Assembly (NCBI RefSeq): GCF_014083945.1
Contig: NZ_CP046444.1
Location: 868,001-932,000 of the forward strand
Length of the DNA: 64,000 bases
Direction of reading: 5' to 3'
Origin: Granulicella sp. 5B5
GTDB lineage: Bacteria; Acidobacteriota; Terriglobia; Terriglobales; Acidobacteriaceae
Below are positions 8,385 through 17,155 of the stretch, in pieces. The notes under the pieces were generated by a model. It was given only the letters and a program-made list of their open reading frames with translations, made no database searches and had not been told where the DNA came from. Position 1 is the stretch's first letter, and every line of letters starts with the position of its first letter. The position numbers were made by a program, and so were the translations under genes.

Positions 8385-9308
8385 ATGGCAATCAGCCTCA
8401 TCGCCGTCGACATGGACGGCACGCTCCTCAACTCCGATGGCCGCGTCAGCGCGCGCAACCGTGCCGCCCTCAAAGCCGCCGCAGACGCCGGCATTGAGAC
8501 CGTCATCGCCACCGGTCGCCGCCACACCTATGCCATGCGCGTCCTCCGCGACCTTGAGCTCAATCCGTCTCACGCCGTCGTCAGCTCCAACGGCACCGTC
8601 ATCCGCACCATCGGCGCGCAGCTCCTGCACCGCACCCACATGACCACCGCCAGCGCCCTCTGGCTCTGCGACCACGTCGCCGACTTCCGCAACACCCTCG
8701 TCCTCACCTTCGACACCGCCGACCACACCGGCGAAGACTCTCGCGGCGCCCTTGTCGTCGAGCACTTAGACGACCTACACACAAGCATCGGCCGCTGGAT
8801 GCGCTCCAACGAGCCCTACATCCTCCATGTCGACCGCCTCGAAGACGCCCTCACAGGCGACGCCCCCATCCAGGCCATGCTTTGCGGCACCGTCGACCGT
8901 ATGGCCCTCGCCGAAGCCCGCCTACTCGAGCACCCGCTCGTCACCGCCGTCGGCTCCGAGCCAAAACCCCACGCCGAAATCACCCTCCACCGCACCATCT
9001 ACCCCGAACGCAATCTCTCCATCGTCGACATCCTCCCCGCTGGCTGCTCCAAGGCCTCAGCGCTGCAGCAACTCGCAGCCCTCCGCGACATCTCCACCAA
9101 CGACATCCTCGCCATCGGCGACAACTGGAACGACCTCCCCATGCTCCGCCTCGCCGGCTCAGCTGTCCTCATGGACAACGCCCCCGACGACCTCAAACAG
9201 TTAGCTCACAAGCACGGCTGGCCCATCGCCCCCGATAACAACCACGACGGCGTCGCCATCACCATCGAAAACGCCCTCGCCAACGCCCTCACCACCCTCG
9301 GCTCCTAG
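8385..9308 (+). CDS. Cof-type HAD-IIB phosphatase
   Basis: Haloacid dehalogenase superfamily hydrolase of 307 residues. Motif I is DMDGTLLNS (residues 9-17) with both catalytic aspartates, motif II is VIATGRR, and motif IV is GDNWNDLPML (near 245), all in the Cof/YbiV order with a C2B cap between. Such enzymes dephosphorylate sugar phosphates, flavin mononucleotide or similar small molecules; the substrate cannot be fixed from sequence. Start at ATG 8385, immediately after TAGGA, so the leader may be very short. Confidence 0.92.
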   Translation: MAISLIAVDMDGTLLNSDGRVSARNRAALKAAADAGIETVIATGRRHTYAMRVLRDLELNPSHAVVSSNGTVIRTIGAQLLHRTHMTTASALWLCDHVADFRNTLVLTFDTADHTGEDSRGALVVEHLDDLHTSIGRWMRSNEPYILHVDRLEDALTGDAPIQAMLCGTVDRMALAEARLLEHPLVTAVGSEPKPHAEITLHRTIYPERNLSIVDILPAGCSKASALQQLAALRDISTNDILAIGDNWNDLPMLRLAGSAVLMDNAPDDLKQLAHKHGWPIAPDNNHDGVAITIENALANALTTLGS

Positions 9309-9354
9309 CCTCTGATCGCAGCTCGCTGAAACTGCGCTTTGGATGAACCCGCCT

Positions 9355-9476
9355 TCAGGCATGAAATTGTGCGTGGGATAAACTCACCCTCTGGCATGAA
9401 ATTCTGCTTTGAAGGGTACGAGCTTTAGCTCGTACGTTGGAACTCTCAAGGTACGAAGGGGCTTCAGCCCCGGAGG
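9355..9476. repeat. Intergenic repeat block with direct repeats and two palindromes
   Basis: Two direct copies of GGCATGAAATT stand about 36 bases apart (near 9357 and 9393). They are followed by the palindrome GTACGAGCTTTAGCTCGTAC (9416-9435) and a family A unit GGGGCTTCAGCCCC (9458-9471) ending in GGAGGGA. No gene is seen in the block. Confidence 0.75.
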
Positions 9477-9506
9477 GAATCCCCCCCTGCTTCCCAACGC
9501 CCCAAA

Positions 9507-10256
9507 ATGCTAGTCTCATACCTAGTGCCGCGCCCACGCCCATCTCGGACAACCGTCATCGCCGTCTTGTGCGCCATCGGCCTCGCCAGCTCCGCACACG
9601 CCCTCGAGCGCGTCAACCTCACCACCGGCTTCTCTTACGACTGCGTCCGCAGCGAGCCGCTCGACGCAAGCCACGTCCGCCTCTATCTCTACACCCCCGG
9701 CAGCACCGCCTCCGCCAACGACTTCGTCGTCATCGCCGCCCGCGAGATCGCAAGCATTGAGAAGCTCCCCGATCCGCCCGCACCCAAGCCCATCGTCGCG
9801 CCCACACATCCTCCAGCAGACGTCCACGATCTCCTCGCCCGCGCCGGCCAGCAGCACAACATCGACGTCGAACTCCTCGCCAGCGTCGTCAAAGCCGAGA
9901 GCGGCGGCCATGCCCACGCAGTCTCCCGCGCCGGCGCTCAGGGCCTCATGCAGCTCATGCCCTCCACCGCCCGCGACCTCGGCGTCAAAGATCCCTTCCA
10001 ACCTGACCAGAACATCGCCGGTGGCGCCGCTTACCTCGACTCGCTCCTCACCCTCTACAACAACAATCTCGACCTCGCGCTCGCCGCCTACAATGCTGGT
10101 CCCGCCGCCGTCGCACACTATCACAACCGCGTCCCTCCCTACGCCGAGACGCGCGCCTATGTAGTGCGCGTCGAAAACGAGTTCATTCGCCGCAAGAAGG
10201 CCGCACAACGCGCCGCCCAGCACGCGGCCACTCTCACCGCAACGGTCGTCCCTTGA
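9507..10256 (+). CDS. Lytic transglycosylase, SLT domain, exported
   Basis: Peptidoglycan-cleaving enzyme acting in the periplasm. A signal peptide covers roughly residues 1-33 (cleavage after AHA). A small N-terminal domain follows, then the goose-lysozyme-like SLT domain from about residue 105. Catalytic Glu is about residue 131 in VVKAESGG. Other family motifs are GAQGLMQLMPSTA, ALAAYNAGPAAV and PPYAETRAYV. The TGA stop overlaps a TTG start of the next gene, so the two are probably coupled. Confidence 0.93.
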   Translation: MLVSYLVPRPRPSRTTVIAVLCAIGLASSAHALERVNLTTGFSYDCVRSEPLDASHVRLYLYTPGSTASANDFVVIAAREIASIEKLPDPPAPKPIVAPTHPPADVHDLLARAGQQHNIDVELLASVVKAESGGHAHAVSRAGAQGLMQLMPSTARDLGVKDPFQPDQNIAGGAAYLDSLLTLYNNNLDLALAAYNAGPAAVAHYHNRVPPYAETRAYVVRVENEFIRRKKAAQRAAQHAATLTATVVP

Positions 10257-11314
10257 GCACGGTCCCCGCTCCACCTGCGAAGCCTCGCACTGGCGGCCTT
10301 CGCAACCTCACCCTCGCACTCATCGCCCTCCTCGCGATCGCCGCCCTCGCCTACGCTCTCCGCAGCCGCCTTCACATCGACTGGACCTCTCTGCTGCAGC
10401 AGTTCCACGCGGTCTCCTGGCTGCGCGTCGGCATCGGGATCGTACTCATCTACCTCTGCTTCGTGCTCCGCGCCGCGCGCTGGTCCGTCCTGCTCGCGCC
10501 CATGCGTAAGGCCTCTCTGCGAGACCTCCTGCCCGCACAGATCCTCGGCTTCACCGGCGTCGCCATCTTCGGCCGCGTCGCCGACCTCGCGCGTCCTTAC
10601 ATGATCGCGCGCCGCACCTCCACGCCCGTCACCACGCAGATCGCCATCTACTCCATCGAGCGCGCCTTCGATCTCGCCGCCGCCGCCACGCTCTTCTCAC
10701 TCGCTCTCGCCTTCGCACCACGCTCCACCCCGCACCACGACGCCTTCGCCCGCGCCGGCATCCTCTCCCTCGCGCTCACCCTCGCTCTTGCACTCATCGC
10801 GCTCTCGATCCGCCTCGCCGGCCATCGCCTCGCACAGCTCATCGAGCGGCTTCTGCAACCCGTCTCCGCATCGCTCGCCTCCAAACTCGCCGCGCGCATC
10901 CTCGACCTCCAGAAAGGCTTCGGCGCCATCTCCAGCTTCTCCGAGTTCGCCCTCGCCATGTCGCTCTCCCTCATCATGTGGGCCGGCATCGCCGGCTGTT
11001 ATCTCATGGGCGCCACGGCCTTCCGCGCCACGCCGCAGCTCGCTAATTTCAGCATCTCCGCCACCATGCTCGTCATGGCCACCGGCATGGGAGGCTCCAT
11101 CGTCCAGCTCCCCATCCTCGGCTGGTTCACCCAGGTCGCGCTCTTCGCAGCCACCATGCACGCTCTCTTCGGCGTCCCGCTTGAGACAGCCACCGCCTGC
11201 GCCGCCATGATCTTCACTATGACCAACCTCTCCGTCATCCCCGGTGGCCTGCTCACCGCACAGATTGAAGGCATCGGCCTGCGCGAGACCGTCGTCCTTC
11301 GCAATACTCCTTAG
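10253..11314 (+). CDS. Lysylphosphatidylglycerol synthase-type transmembrane (UPF0104/AglD-like) protein
   Basis: Polytopic membrane protein of 353 residues with about eight helices, matching the transmembrane domain of the LPG synthase/flippase family. Recognisable parts are LCFVLRAARWSVLL, GFTGVAIFGRVADLARPYMI, and MGGSIVQLPILGWFTQ. It lacks the soluble lysyltransferase domain, so it probably moves a lipid or lipid-linked substrate rather than modifying it. Start is TTG at 10253, overlapping the lytic transglycosylase stop by four bases. Coupling with a murein hydrolase suggests an envelope role. Confidence 0.85.
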   Translation: MSTVPAPPAKPRTGGLRNLTLALIALLAIAALAYALRSRLHIDWTSLLQQFHAVSWLRVGIGIVLIYLCFVLRAARWSVLLAPMRKASLRDLLPAQILGFTGVAIFGRVADLARPYMIARRTSTPVTTQIAIYSIERAFDLAAAATLFSLALAFAPRSTPHHDAFARAGILSLALTLALALIALSIRLAGHRLAQLIERLLQPVSASLASKLAARILDLQKGFGAISSFSEFALAMSLSLIMWAGIAGCYLMGATAFRATPQLANFSISATMLVMATGMGGSIVQLPILGWFTQVALFAATMHALFGVPLETATACAAMIFTMTNLSVIPGGLLTAQIEGIGLRETVVLRNTP

Positions 11315-11353
11315 CTTCCCATTTGCCCCATCCGGTACGCTGATAAGAGCGCC

Positions 11354-12589
11354 ATGTCGACCCTCGCCCTCGTCAGCATCATCGTCACCTCAGCCGCCCT
11401 CTTCGGTTGGCTCAGCATCCGTGTCATCCGGCTGCCTATCACCATCGGCACCATGCTGCTCACTGTCATCGCCTCCGTACTCATGATGTTCCTCGGCCGC
11501 GCCGTCCCTGCTCTGCCTGCCTGGGCCATCAGCCTTGCCGGACGCGTCCGCTTTGAAGACCTCATCCTCCACGGCATGTTGGGACTTCTGCTCTTCGCCG
11601 GCGCCTTCCTGCTCGACCTCGACTACCTCTTCCGCGAAAAGCTCTCCGTAACGCTGCTTGCGGTCATCGGCACGCTACTCTCCACCGCCGGCATCGCCGT
11701 CCTGATGCACTTCACGCTGCCCCTGCTCGGCATCCCCGCACCCTGGCTGGAGTGCCTCTTCTTCGGTACCCTCATCTCCCCCACCGACCCCGTCGCCGTC
11801 CTCGAAATGCTCCACCGCGTCGGCGTCCCCAAGAACATCCAGGCCCAGCTCGCCGGCGAGTCCCTCTTCAACGACGGCATCGGCGCCGTCCTCTTCCTCG
11901 CCGTCCTCGCCGCCTCACGCGGCCAGGCGCCCTCACTCAGCCACCTCGGCGCGCTCCTCGTCATCGAATCCGGCGGCGGCCTCATCCTCGGCATCGCCCT
12001 CGCCAAAATCGCCTCCGAGCTCATGCGTCGCGTCGAGGCCTACCAGGTCGAGGTCCTCCTCACCCTCGCTCTCGCCCTCGGCGGCTACGCCCTCGCCGAA
12101 ACCCTGCGACTCTCCGCCCCGCTCGAAGCTGTCGCCGCCGGCCTCGCCCTCCGCCACTTCAACATGGGCCACACCCACGCCGAGATCTCCCACGACTCCC
12201 TCGACCGCTTCTGGCGTGTCATCGACGAGGTCCAGAACGCCATCCTCTTCGCCCTGCTCGGCTTCGAGGTGCTCCTCATCCCCTTCACCTCGCACTCCTT
12301 TGAGTCCGGCGGCCTCGCCATCCTCGCTGTCACGCTCGTGCGCATCGCCGTCGTCACGCTGGTCCTCAGCCTCGTTCGCCTGCTCCAGCCCGGCCACGCC
12401 TCCTCGCTCATCACCCTCAGTTGGGGAGGTCTCCGCGGCGGCCTCTCTATCGCTCTCGCGCTCTCTGTCCCCTATCTCTACAGCCACACCTGGATACTCG
12501 CCACCACCTACCTCGTCGTGGTCTTCTCGGTAGTCCTGCAAGGCGGCACGCTCGACCTCTTCCTCAAGCGCGCCGGCAGATTCCAATAA
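11354..12589 (+). CDS. Sodium/proton antiporter, CPA1 (NhaP) type
   Basis: Cation:proton antiporter of 411 residues with about 12 helices. The family signature FFGTLISPTDPVAVLEML carries the ion-binding TDP motif. AGESLFNDGIGAVLFL follows with the conserved Asn-Asp pair. The late helix LSWGGLRGGLSIALALSVP holds the conserved arginine region of CPA1 proteins. Role: Na+ or K+ extrusion coupled to proton uptake, for pH and salt homeostasis. It is 39 bases downstream of the UPF0104 gene and may share its transcript. Confidence 0.92.
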   Translation: MSTLALVSIIVTSAALFGWLSIRVIRLPITIGTMLLTVIASVLMMFLGRAVPALPAWAISLAGRVRFEDLILHGMLGLLLFAGAFLLDLDYLFREKLSVTLLAVIGTLLSTAGIAVLMHFTLPLLGIPAPWLECLFFGTLISPTDPVAVLEMLHRVGVPKNIQAQLAGESLFNDGIGAVLFLAVLAASRGQAPSLSHLGALLVIESGGGLILGIALAKIASELMRRVEAYQVEVLLTLALALGGYALAETLRLSAPLEAVAAGLALRHFNMGHTHAEISHDSLDRFWRVIDEVQNAILFALLGFEVLLIPFTSHSFESGGLAILAVTLVRIAVVTLVLSLVRLLQPGHASSLITLSWGGLRGGLSIALALSVPYLYSHTWILATTYLVVVFSVVLQGGTLDLFLKRAGRFQ

Positions 12590-12706
12590 CGCTGGCCCCA
12601 CAGACTTCTGAAACACAGACTTCTGAGATTGGAGACGACACCGTGTCCCGCCCGTATCTCCAACCTCGCTTTTATCCTCTACCCTCTAACCTCTACACTC
12701 TGTTCT

Positions 12707-13198
12707 ATGAAATGTCCGTACTGCGGGTTCACTCAGGACAAGGTCATCGACAGCCGTGAAAGCAAGGAAGCGGACTCCATCCGCCGCCGCCGCGAGTGCG
12801 AACGCTGCAACAAGCGCTTCACCACCTACGAGCGCCTCGACGAGATCCCCTACATGGTCGTCAAGAAAGACGGCCGCCGCGAGCCCTTCGATCGCCAGAA
12901 GGTTCTCACCGGCCTGCTCCACTCCTGTCAGAAGCGCAAAGTCTCCGTCACCCAGATGCAGGAGATCGTCGATGCCGTCGAAGCCTTCGTCGTCGACTCC
13001 GCCGAGCGCGAGCGCTCCACCGCCTCCGTCGGCGAGCTCATCATGACCCGCCTCCGCGAGATCGACACCGTCGCCTACATCCGATTCGCTTCGGTCTACC
13101 GCGACTTCAAGGACGTCAACGAGTTCAAGGAAGAGCTCGAAGGCCTCCTCAGCAACCGCACCACCCGAGGCCGCCGCGACCGCGACACCCCGCGCTAG
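12707..13198 (+). CDS. nrdR: Transcriptional repressor NrdR
   Basis: Represses ribonucleotide reductase genes by binding NrdR boxes according to the ATP/dATP level. The zinc ribbon is MKCPYCGF...RRRECERCNKRFTTYE, and an ATP-cone domain begins at VVKKDGRREPFDRQKVL. The length of 163 residues is typical. An in-frame start at 12629 would add 26 residues with no family counterpart, so the ATG at 12707 directly before KCPYCG is preferred. No ribonucleotide reductase gene lies in the window. Confidence 0.96.
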   Translation: MKCPYCGFTQDKVIDSRESKEADSIRRRRECERCNKRFTTYERLDEIPYMVVKKDGRREPFDRQKVLTGLLHSCQKRKVSVTQMQEIVDAVEAFVVDSAERERSTASVGELIMTRLREIDTVAYIRFASVYRDFKDVNEFKEELEGLLSNRTTRGRRDRDTPR

Positions 13199-13220
13199 GT
13201 TCCGCCCACCTTGTCTCCCC

Positions 13221-13358
13221 CATAAGGTGTCATCCGGAGCCCATAGGCTGTCATCTCGACCGCAGCCCATGATGTGTCATCTCGCCACCCATGATGTGTC
13301 ATCTCGACCGGAGCAGGACAGTCTCATCGTCCTGCGCAGTGGAGAGACCTGCATGTGA
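13221..13358. repeat. Short tandem array of TGTCATC(TCGACC) units
   Basis: Four TGTCAT cores occur at 13229, 13249, 13275 and 13297, each followed by a variant of CTCGACC/CCGGAGC and most preceded by CCCAT(R)A/G. The last copy extends into the full family D element ending GGAGAGACCTGCATG. Spacing is 20-26 bases. Single copies of the element occur at 2796 and 49909. Confidence 0.8.
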
Positions 13359-13385
13359 GTGCCACCCGTGCTTCAAAGGATAGCC

Positions 13386-14375
13386 TCACCGCGCCCAGGC
13401 CAACCCATCCGCCTCCGGCCCCGCCGTAATAATCGCCTTCACCGTCCACGTCTTCAAGTCGATCGCCGCCACCTTCCCGCTCGTATTGCAAGACACATAC
13501 GCGACCTTCTCATCCGGCCGGATCAGCACCTCCTGCGGCGCCATCGGCACATCAATCGTCTTCGCCACGGTCAGCGTCTTCAGGTCGATCACCGCCACCT
13601 TCCCCGCTGCCGGAATCGCCAGCACCAGCCACCTCCCATCAGCCGTCGGCGCACCGCCATAGCCCAGCCCCGGCAGAGGTACCCGCTTCACGACCTTCCG
13701 CGTCGCCGTATCGATCACCGCCAGCTCCGGCTTCACATAGTTCGACGTGAATACCAGCTTGTCGTCGTTCGAGATCGCAATCCGCTGCACCTTCTCCGCC
13801 ACCGGAATCACTGCAAGGGTCTTGCGCGCCCTCATATCCAGCACGCTCACCGTCCCCGGCCCCACATTCGCCGTATACCCCAGCCGCCCATCATGCGACA
13901 GCACCAGCATGTGCGACTGCTCCTGCCCCGTCGGCACCGAGCCTACAATCTTCAGCGTCTTCGGGTCGATGATCGTGATCGACTTATCCAGCTCCGTCGT
14001 CACATAGAGCATCCCGCTCACCGGATCCAGCAGCGGACGATGCGGCCGCACCCCATGCCCAAACTCCACATGCGCCACAATCTTTCGCGATGGCACATCG
14101 ATCACCAGCATCTCGTGCCCATCGATCCCCGGCTTGCCCACGCCCACGCTGCCATAGATCGGCAGGTACGCCGTCTTCCCATCGGGCGACACGGCCAGCT
14201 CATGCCCATGCACTCCCGGCGTGTTCTCCGCGATCGTCGCAACCTGACGGTTGCTCACGGGGTCGATGATCCCCACCGTCGCATCGCCCTGGTTCGCCAC
14301 CAGCAGCGACTGCGCCTGCACACCCATCGCCAGCCCGCACACACCCACAACCGAAACAGCCCATAGTCTTCGCAT
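13386..14375 (-). CDS. YVTN-type beta-propeller repeat protein, exported
   Basis: Secreted protein of 329 residues built from repeats of about 42 residues with signatures such as LLVANQGDATVGIIDP, MLYVTTELDKSITIIDP and VAYVSCNTSGKVAAIDL, the pattern of YVTN/NHL-like seven-bladed propellers. The signal peptide is MRRLWAVSVVGVCGLAMGVQ with cleavage near QAQ. I chose the ATG at 14375 for that reason; an upstream in-frame start at 14663 adds 96 residues crossing the intergenic region. Such propellers are surface or periplasmic binding scaffolds; no catalytic residues are evident. Divergent from the isocitrate dehydrogenase gene. Confidence 0.88.
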   Translation of the reverse strand: MRRLWAVSVVGVCGLAMGVQAQSLLVANQGDATVGIIDPVSNRQVATIAENTPGVHGHELAVSPDGKTAYLPIYGSVGVGKPGIDGHEMLVIDVPSRKIVAHVEFGHGVRPHRPLLDPVSGMLYVTTELDKSITIIDPKTLKIVGSVPTGQEQSHMLVLSHDGRLGYTANVGPGTVSVLDMRARKTLAVIPVAEKVQRIAISNDDKLVFTSNYVKPELAVIDTATRKVVKRVPLPGLGYGGAPTADGRWLVLAIPAAGKVAVIDLKTLTVAKTIDVPMAPQEVLIRPDEKVAYVSCNTSGKVAAIDLKTWTVKAIITAGPEADGLAWAR

Positions 14376-14550
14376 GGCAGAGAAGCATACTGCACGGTTA
14401 CCGCTCCCCGCCACAGCAGCCGCACCAAACCAGCCTTTACAATGAAAATGACGGCCTGAAGCAGCCATAGACCTCCATCCGGGCAGACCGCAGCTCGGAA
14501 CAATTCTTGGCGCCTCAGCCTCCACACGCCCTCTAAAGGAACCCGACCGG

Positions 14551-15570
14551 ATGTCCACTCGCACGCACCAAATCACGCTGATCGCCGGCGACGGCATCGG
14601 CCCCGAGGTCTCCGCCGCCACCGTCAGCATCCTCGAAGCTGCCGGCAAGCAGACCGGCTGCACCTTCGACTGGCACCGCTACAACGCCGGTGCCGACGCC
14701 TTCGAAAAGACCGGCGAGTACATCCCCAAGGCCCTCTACGACTCCATCGAGCACACCCGTGTCGCCCTCAAAGGCCCCGTCACCACCCCCATCGGCGGCG
14801 GCTTCTCTTCGATCAACGTCACTCTGCGCAAAAAGTTCGATCTCTACTCCAACTTCCGCCCCGTCAAATCCCTCCCCGGCCTCAAGACCAAGTTCCCCGA
14901 CATCGACATGGTCATCTTCCGCGAGAACACCGAGGACCTTTACTCCGGCGTCGAAGTCATGATCAACCCCGACCTCGCGCAGTCCTTCAAGATCATCACC
15001 ACCAAGGGCTCCACGCGCATCGCCAAGTCGGCCTTCGACTACGCGAAGAAACACAACCGCAAGAAGGTCCACGCCATCCACAAGGCCAACATCATGAAGC
15101 TCTCCGATGGCCTCTTTCTGCGTTGTTGCAAAGCCGTCGCCGAGCAGTTCCCCGGCATCACCTACGCCGAGCACATCGTCGACAACACCTGCATGCAGCT
15201 CGTCATGAACCCCTGGCAGTACGACATCATCCTCACCGAAAACCTCTACGGCGACATCCTCTCCGACCTCTGCAGCGGCCTCATCGGCGGCCTCGGCCTC
15301 GTCCCCGGCGCCAACCTCGGCACCGAGTGCGCCATCTTCGAAGCCGTCCATGGCTCGGCCCCCGACATCGCCGGACAGGACAAAGCCAACCCCACCGCGC
15401 TCCTTCAGTCCGCCGTCCTCATGCTCCACCACATCGACGAGACCGACACCGCCAACAACGTCCAGACCGCCCTCGAAAAGGTCTACGCCACAGGCACAAC
15501 CCTCACCCGCGACGTAGGGGGCACCGCCGGCACCAAAGCCTTCGCCGAAGCTGTTATAGCAGCTCTCTAA
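14551..15570 (+). CDS. Isocitrate/isopropylmalate dehydrogenase family protein, probably NAD-dependent isocitrate dehydrogenase
   Basis: 339 residues of the beta-decarboxylating dehydrogenase fold. Visible motifs are [13 protein letters not shown] at the N-terminus, [14 protein letters not shown] with the substrate-binding arginine and tyrosine region, [13 protein letters not shown], and the metal/NAD region [19 protein letters not shown] with [15 protein letters not shown] near the cofactor pocket. [11 protein letters not shown] rather than a leuB-type ELTGG favours isocitrate over isopropylmalate. It would make 2-oxoglutarate in the TCA cycle. A strong terminator follows the stop. Divergent from the propeller gene. 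Confidence 0.88.
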   Translation: MSTRTHQITLIAGDGIGPEVSAATVSILEAAGKQTGCTFDWHRYNAGADAFEKTGEYIPKALYDSIEHTRVALKGPVTTPIGGGFSSINVTLRKKFDLYSNFRPVKSLPGLKTKFPDIDMVIFRENTEDLYSGVEVMINPDLAQSFKIITTKGSTRIAKSAFDYAKKHNRKKVHAIHKANIMKLSDGLFLRCCKAVAEQFPGITYAEHIVDNTCMQLVMNPWQYDIILTENLYGDILSDLCSGLIGGLGLVPGANLGTECAIFEAVHGSAPDIAGQDKANPTALLQSAVLMLHHIDETDTANNVQTALEKVYATGTTLTRDVGGTAGTKAFAEAVIAAL

Positions 15571-15589
15571 ATCCGATCAATCCCCAAAC

Positions 15590-15630
15590 AGCGAGAGCCA
15601 CGGCCTCAACCGTGGCTCTCGCTGTTGCGT
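15590..15630 (+). terminator. Rho-independent terminator after the isocitrate dehydrogenase gene
   Basis: Perfect 14-bp stem: AGCGAGAGCCACGG (15590-15603) pairs with 15610-15623 across a 6-base loop, followed by TGTTGCGTG. Two copies of GCGCCCTCTGCG follow at about 15640-15675, another short repeat. Confidence 0.85.
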
Positions 15631-15743
15631 GTCTTCCATTGCGCCCTCTGCGGGCTTTTACTCTGCGCCCTCTGCGTGAACGCTTTTGCCGCGCGAGAGC
15701 CGCAGGCGCGAGCGCACCCACCGCGGCATAGAATAACTACGTG

Positions 15744-15962
15744 ATGACCTCCCGCACACTCGCCGCCATCTTCCTCGCCTCCGCTCTCACCCTCACCGGC
15801 TGCAAGCACGCAGCGGCCCCCGAAACCACCACAGCCACACCCACCACCACCGCCAGCAACCTCCCACCCGCAACCCCCGCCGTCGACCCCGCCACCGCCG
15901 GCACCATCACCGGAGCCGTCAAGTTCGACGGCAAGGCCCCGCGCGCGTCCCCATCGACATGA
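15744..15962 (+). CDS. Lipoprotein leader and first part of a cupredoxin-like protein (frameshifted, 5' fragment)
   Basis: Encodes a lipoprotein signal with lipobox LTLTGC (Cys at about residue 20), a Thr/Pro/Ala linker, and the beginning of a carboxypeptidase-regulatory-like domain (GTITGAVKFDGKAPR), then stops at 15962. The rest of that domain continues without a break in the next frame (VPIDMSMDPAC). A one-base loss, or two-base gain, at about 15938-15947 in a CCCCGCGCGCGTCCCC run explains the split. The start is ATG 15744; a GTG directly before it is in frame. Either a recent mutation, a sequence error or a real split gene. Confidence 0.6.
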   Translation: MTSRTLAAIFLASALTLTGCKHAAAPETTTATPTTTASNLPPATPAVDPATAGTITGAVKFDGKAPRASPST

Positions 15963-16531
15963 GCATGGACCCCGCCTGCGCCATGGCCGCCACGCCCAAC
16001 ACCTCTGAGGCCGTCGTCGTCAACGACCACCTCCTCCAGAACGTCTACGTCTACATCAAGTCCGGCCTGCCCGCATCCTCCGCTCCCGCCGGTGCCGCGC
16101 CCGTCGTACTTGACCAGAAGGGCTGCCGCTACACGCCGCACGTCATCGCGGTCCAGCAGGGCGGCACCGTCGAGTTCAAAAACTCCGACCCCACCATGCA
16201 CAACATCCACACCACGCCCACCGACGGCTCGCCCTCCGTCGACGTCTCCGAAGGCCCCATGGGCGCGCCTCAGACTGAGCACTTCGACAAAGTCGAGACC
16301 ATGCTCCCCGTCCGCTGCAACAACCACCCCTGGATGCAGGCGTACATCAACGTAGCGTCCACTCCCTACTTCGCCGTCACCGGAGCCAACGGCGGCTTCG
16401 TCATCCCCAACCTCCCGCCCGGCACCTACACTCTTGCCGCCGTACAGGAGACCCTCGGCGAAAAGGACATCCAGGTCACCGTCCCCGCCAAAGGCACCGT
16501 CAAGACCGACTTCACCTTCGCCGCCAAATAG
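15959..16531 (+). CDS. Cupredoxin-like/carboxypeptidase-regulatory-like protein (frameshifted, 3' part)
   Basis: Carries the main domain: VVLDQKGCRYTPHVIAVQQG, FKNSDPTMHNIHT, LPVRCNNHPWMQAYINV and GFVIPNLPPGTYTLAAV. The His/Cys pattern (MHNIHT, CNNHPWM) resembles a type I copper site of plastocyanin-like proteins. Its ATG at 15959 overlaps the TGA of the upstream part as ATGA, so reinitiation is possible. A separate product would lack the lipoprotein signal and stay in the cytoplasm, which argues that the intact gene was one reading frame (15744-16531). Confidence 0.7.
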   Translation: MSMDPACAMAATPNTSEAVVVNDHLLQNVYVYIKSGLPASSAPAGAAPVVLDQKGCRYTPHVIAVQQGGTVEFKNSDPTMHNIHTTPTDGSPSVDVSEGPMGAPQTEHFDKVETMLPVRCNNHPWMQAYINVASTPYFAVTGANGGFVIPNLPPGTYTLAAVQETLGEKDIQVTVPAKGTVKTDFTFAAK

Positions 16532-16542
16532 CCTCAAACTGA

Positions 16543-16607
16543 GCCAAGGTCTCGCCACAGCAACCGTGGCGAGACTTGGCTAACTTCGCGCACGTGGCGG
16601 GAGACGC
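16543..16607 (+). repeat. Family C element with strong hairpin head; possible terminator
   Basis: GCCAAGGTCTCGCCAC (16543-16558) pairs with GTGGCGAGACTTGGC (16566-16580), giving a nearly perfect 15-bp stem. It runs on into the family C tail CTAACTTCGCG...GGCGGGAGACGC. The hairpin is placed to end transcription of the preceding gene, but the usual T-run is absent. Confidence 0.7.
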
Positions 16608-16733
16608 AACCGCCCGAACACGAGTAACCACCCGCACCTTTAACCTCGAAAATCCGGCCACCGGACAACTCTGCACCGCCAATCGTTCTCGAACCTAGAG
16701 ACCACGGTTCGCCGTCTCTCGAAAGGCTCGTCC

Positions 16734-17039
16734 ATGAACGTCCTGCTCACCACGCACGCCATTCCGCTCTGGTTCCTCGTTCTCTCGCTCTTCCTTCCCC
16801 GGCTCTGCATCTTCATCGCCTGGCTGCAGCACGGCATGGGCCACTACATCCCCGCCGCCGTCAACCTGCTTGACGTCATCGTCTGGCTCCTCATCCCCCG
16901 CCTGCTCATCCTCTTCTGGATCTATACCGATCAGGGCATCAGCCTCTGGTTCGTCATCCACGCCATCGCTCTCGTCATCGCCTGGGGCGGAGGCGGCTCC
17001 CGCATCTACTCCCGCCGCCGCGTCACCTACGTCGACTAA
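16734..17039 (+). CDS. Small membrane protein of unknown function
   Basis: 101 residues with three hydrophobic segments: IPLWFLVLSLFLPRLCIFIAW, AAVNLLDVIVWLLIPRLLIL and ISLWFVIHAIALVIAWGGGG, ending in a basic SRIYSRRRVTYVD tail that should be cytoplasmic. No recognised family. GAAAGG precedes the ATG by seven to eight bases. It is followed by a terminator hairpin and so appears monocistronic. Confidence 0.7.
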   Translation: MNVLLTTHAIPLWFLVLSLFLPRLCIFIAWLQHGMGHYIPAAVNLLDVIVWLLIPRLLILFWIYTDQGISLWFVIHAIALVIAWGGGGSRIYSRRRVTYVD

Positions 17040-17056
17040 CCTTCACCATCACCACG

Positions 17057-17090
17057 GCCCGCACGCAACCACCAGCGTGCGGGCTTATCG
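17057..17090 (+). terminator. Terminator hairpin between the small membrane gene and asd
   Basis: Perfect 10-bp stem GCCCGCACGC (17057-17066) with GCGTGCGGGC (17075-17084) and an 8-base loop, followed by TTATCG. The region after it (17100-17130) has several ACTCCCTA-like direct repeats, also seen at 6959-6973. Confidence 0.65.
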
Positions 17091-17155
17091 ACGCAGTTCC
17101 TACTCCCTATTCCCCACTCCCTACTCCCTGCCTCTTGCGCTATCCTAGAAAGATT

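Noticed and set aside
13221-13358. Possible CRISPR array from repeated TGTCATCTCG units
   Set aside because: Unit spacing is irregular (20-26 bases), there are no unique spacers of constant length, no cas genes, and the same unit is dispersed elsewhere.
15936-15962. Programmed ribosomal frameshifting in the cupredoxin-like gene
   Set aside because: No slippery heptamer with a downstream pseudoknot could be recognised; a simple indel in a GC run is more economical, so only the frameshift itself is reported.
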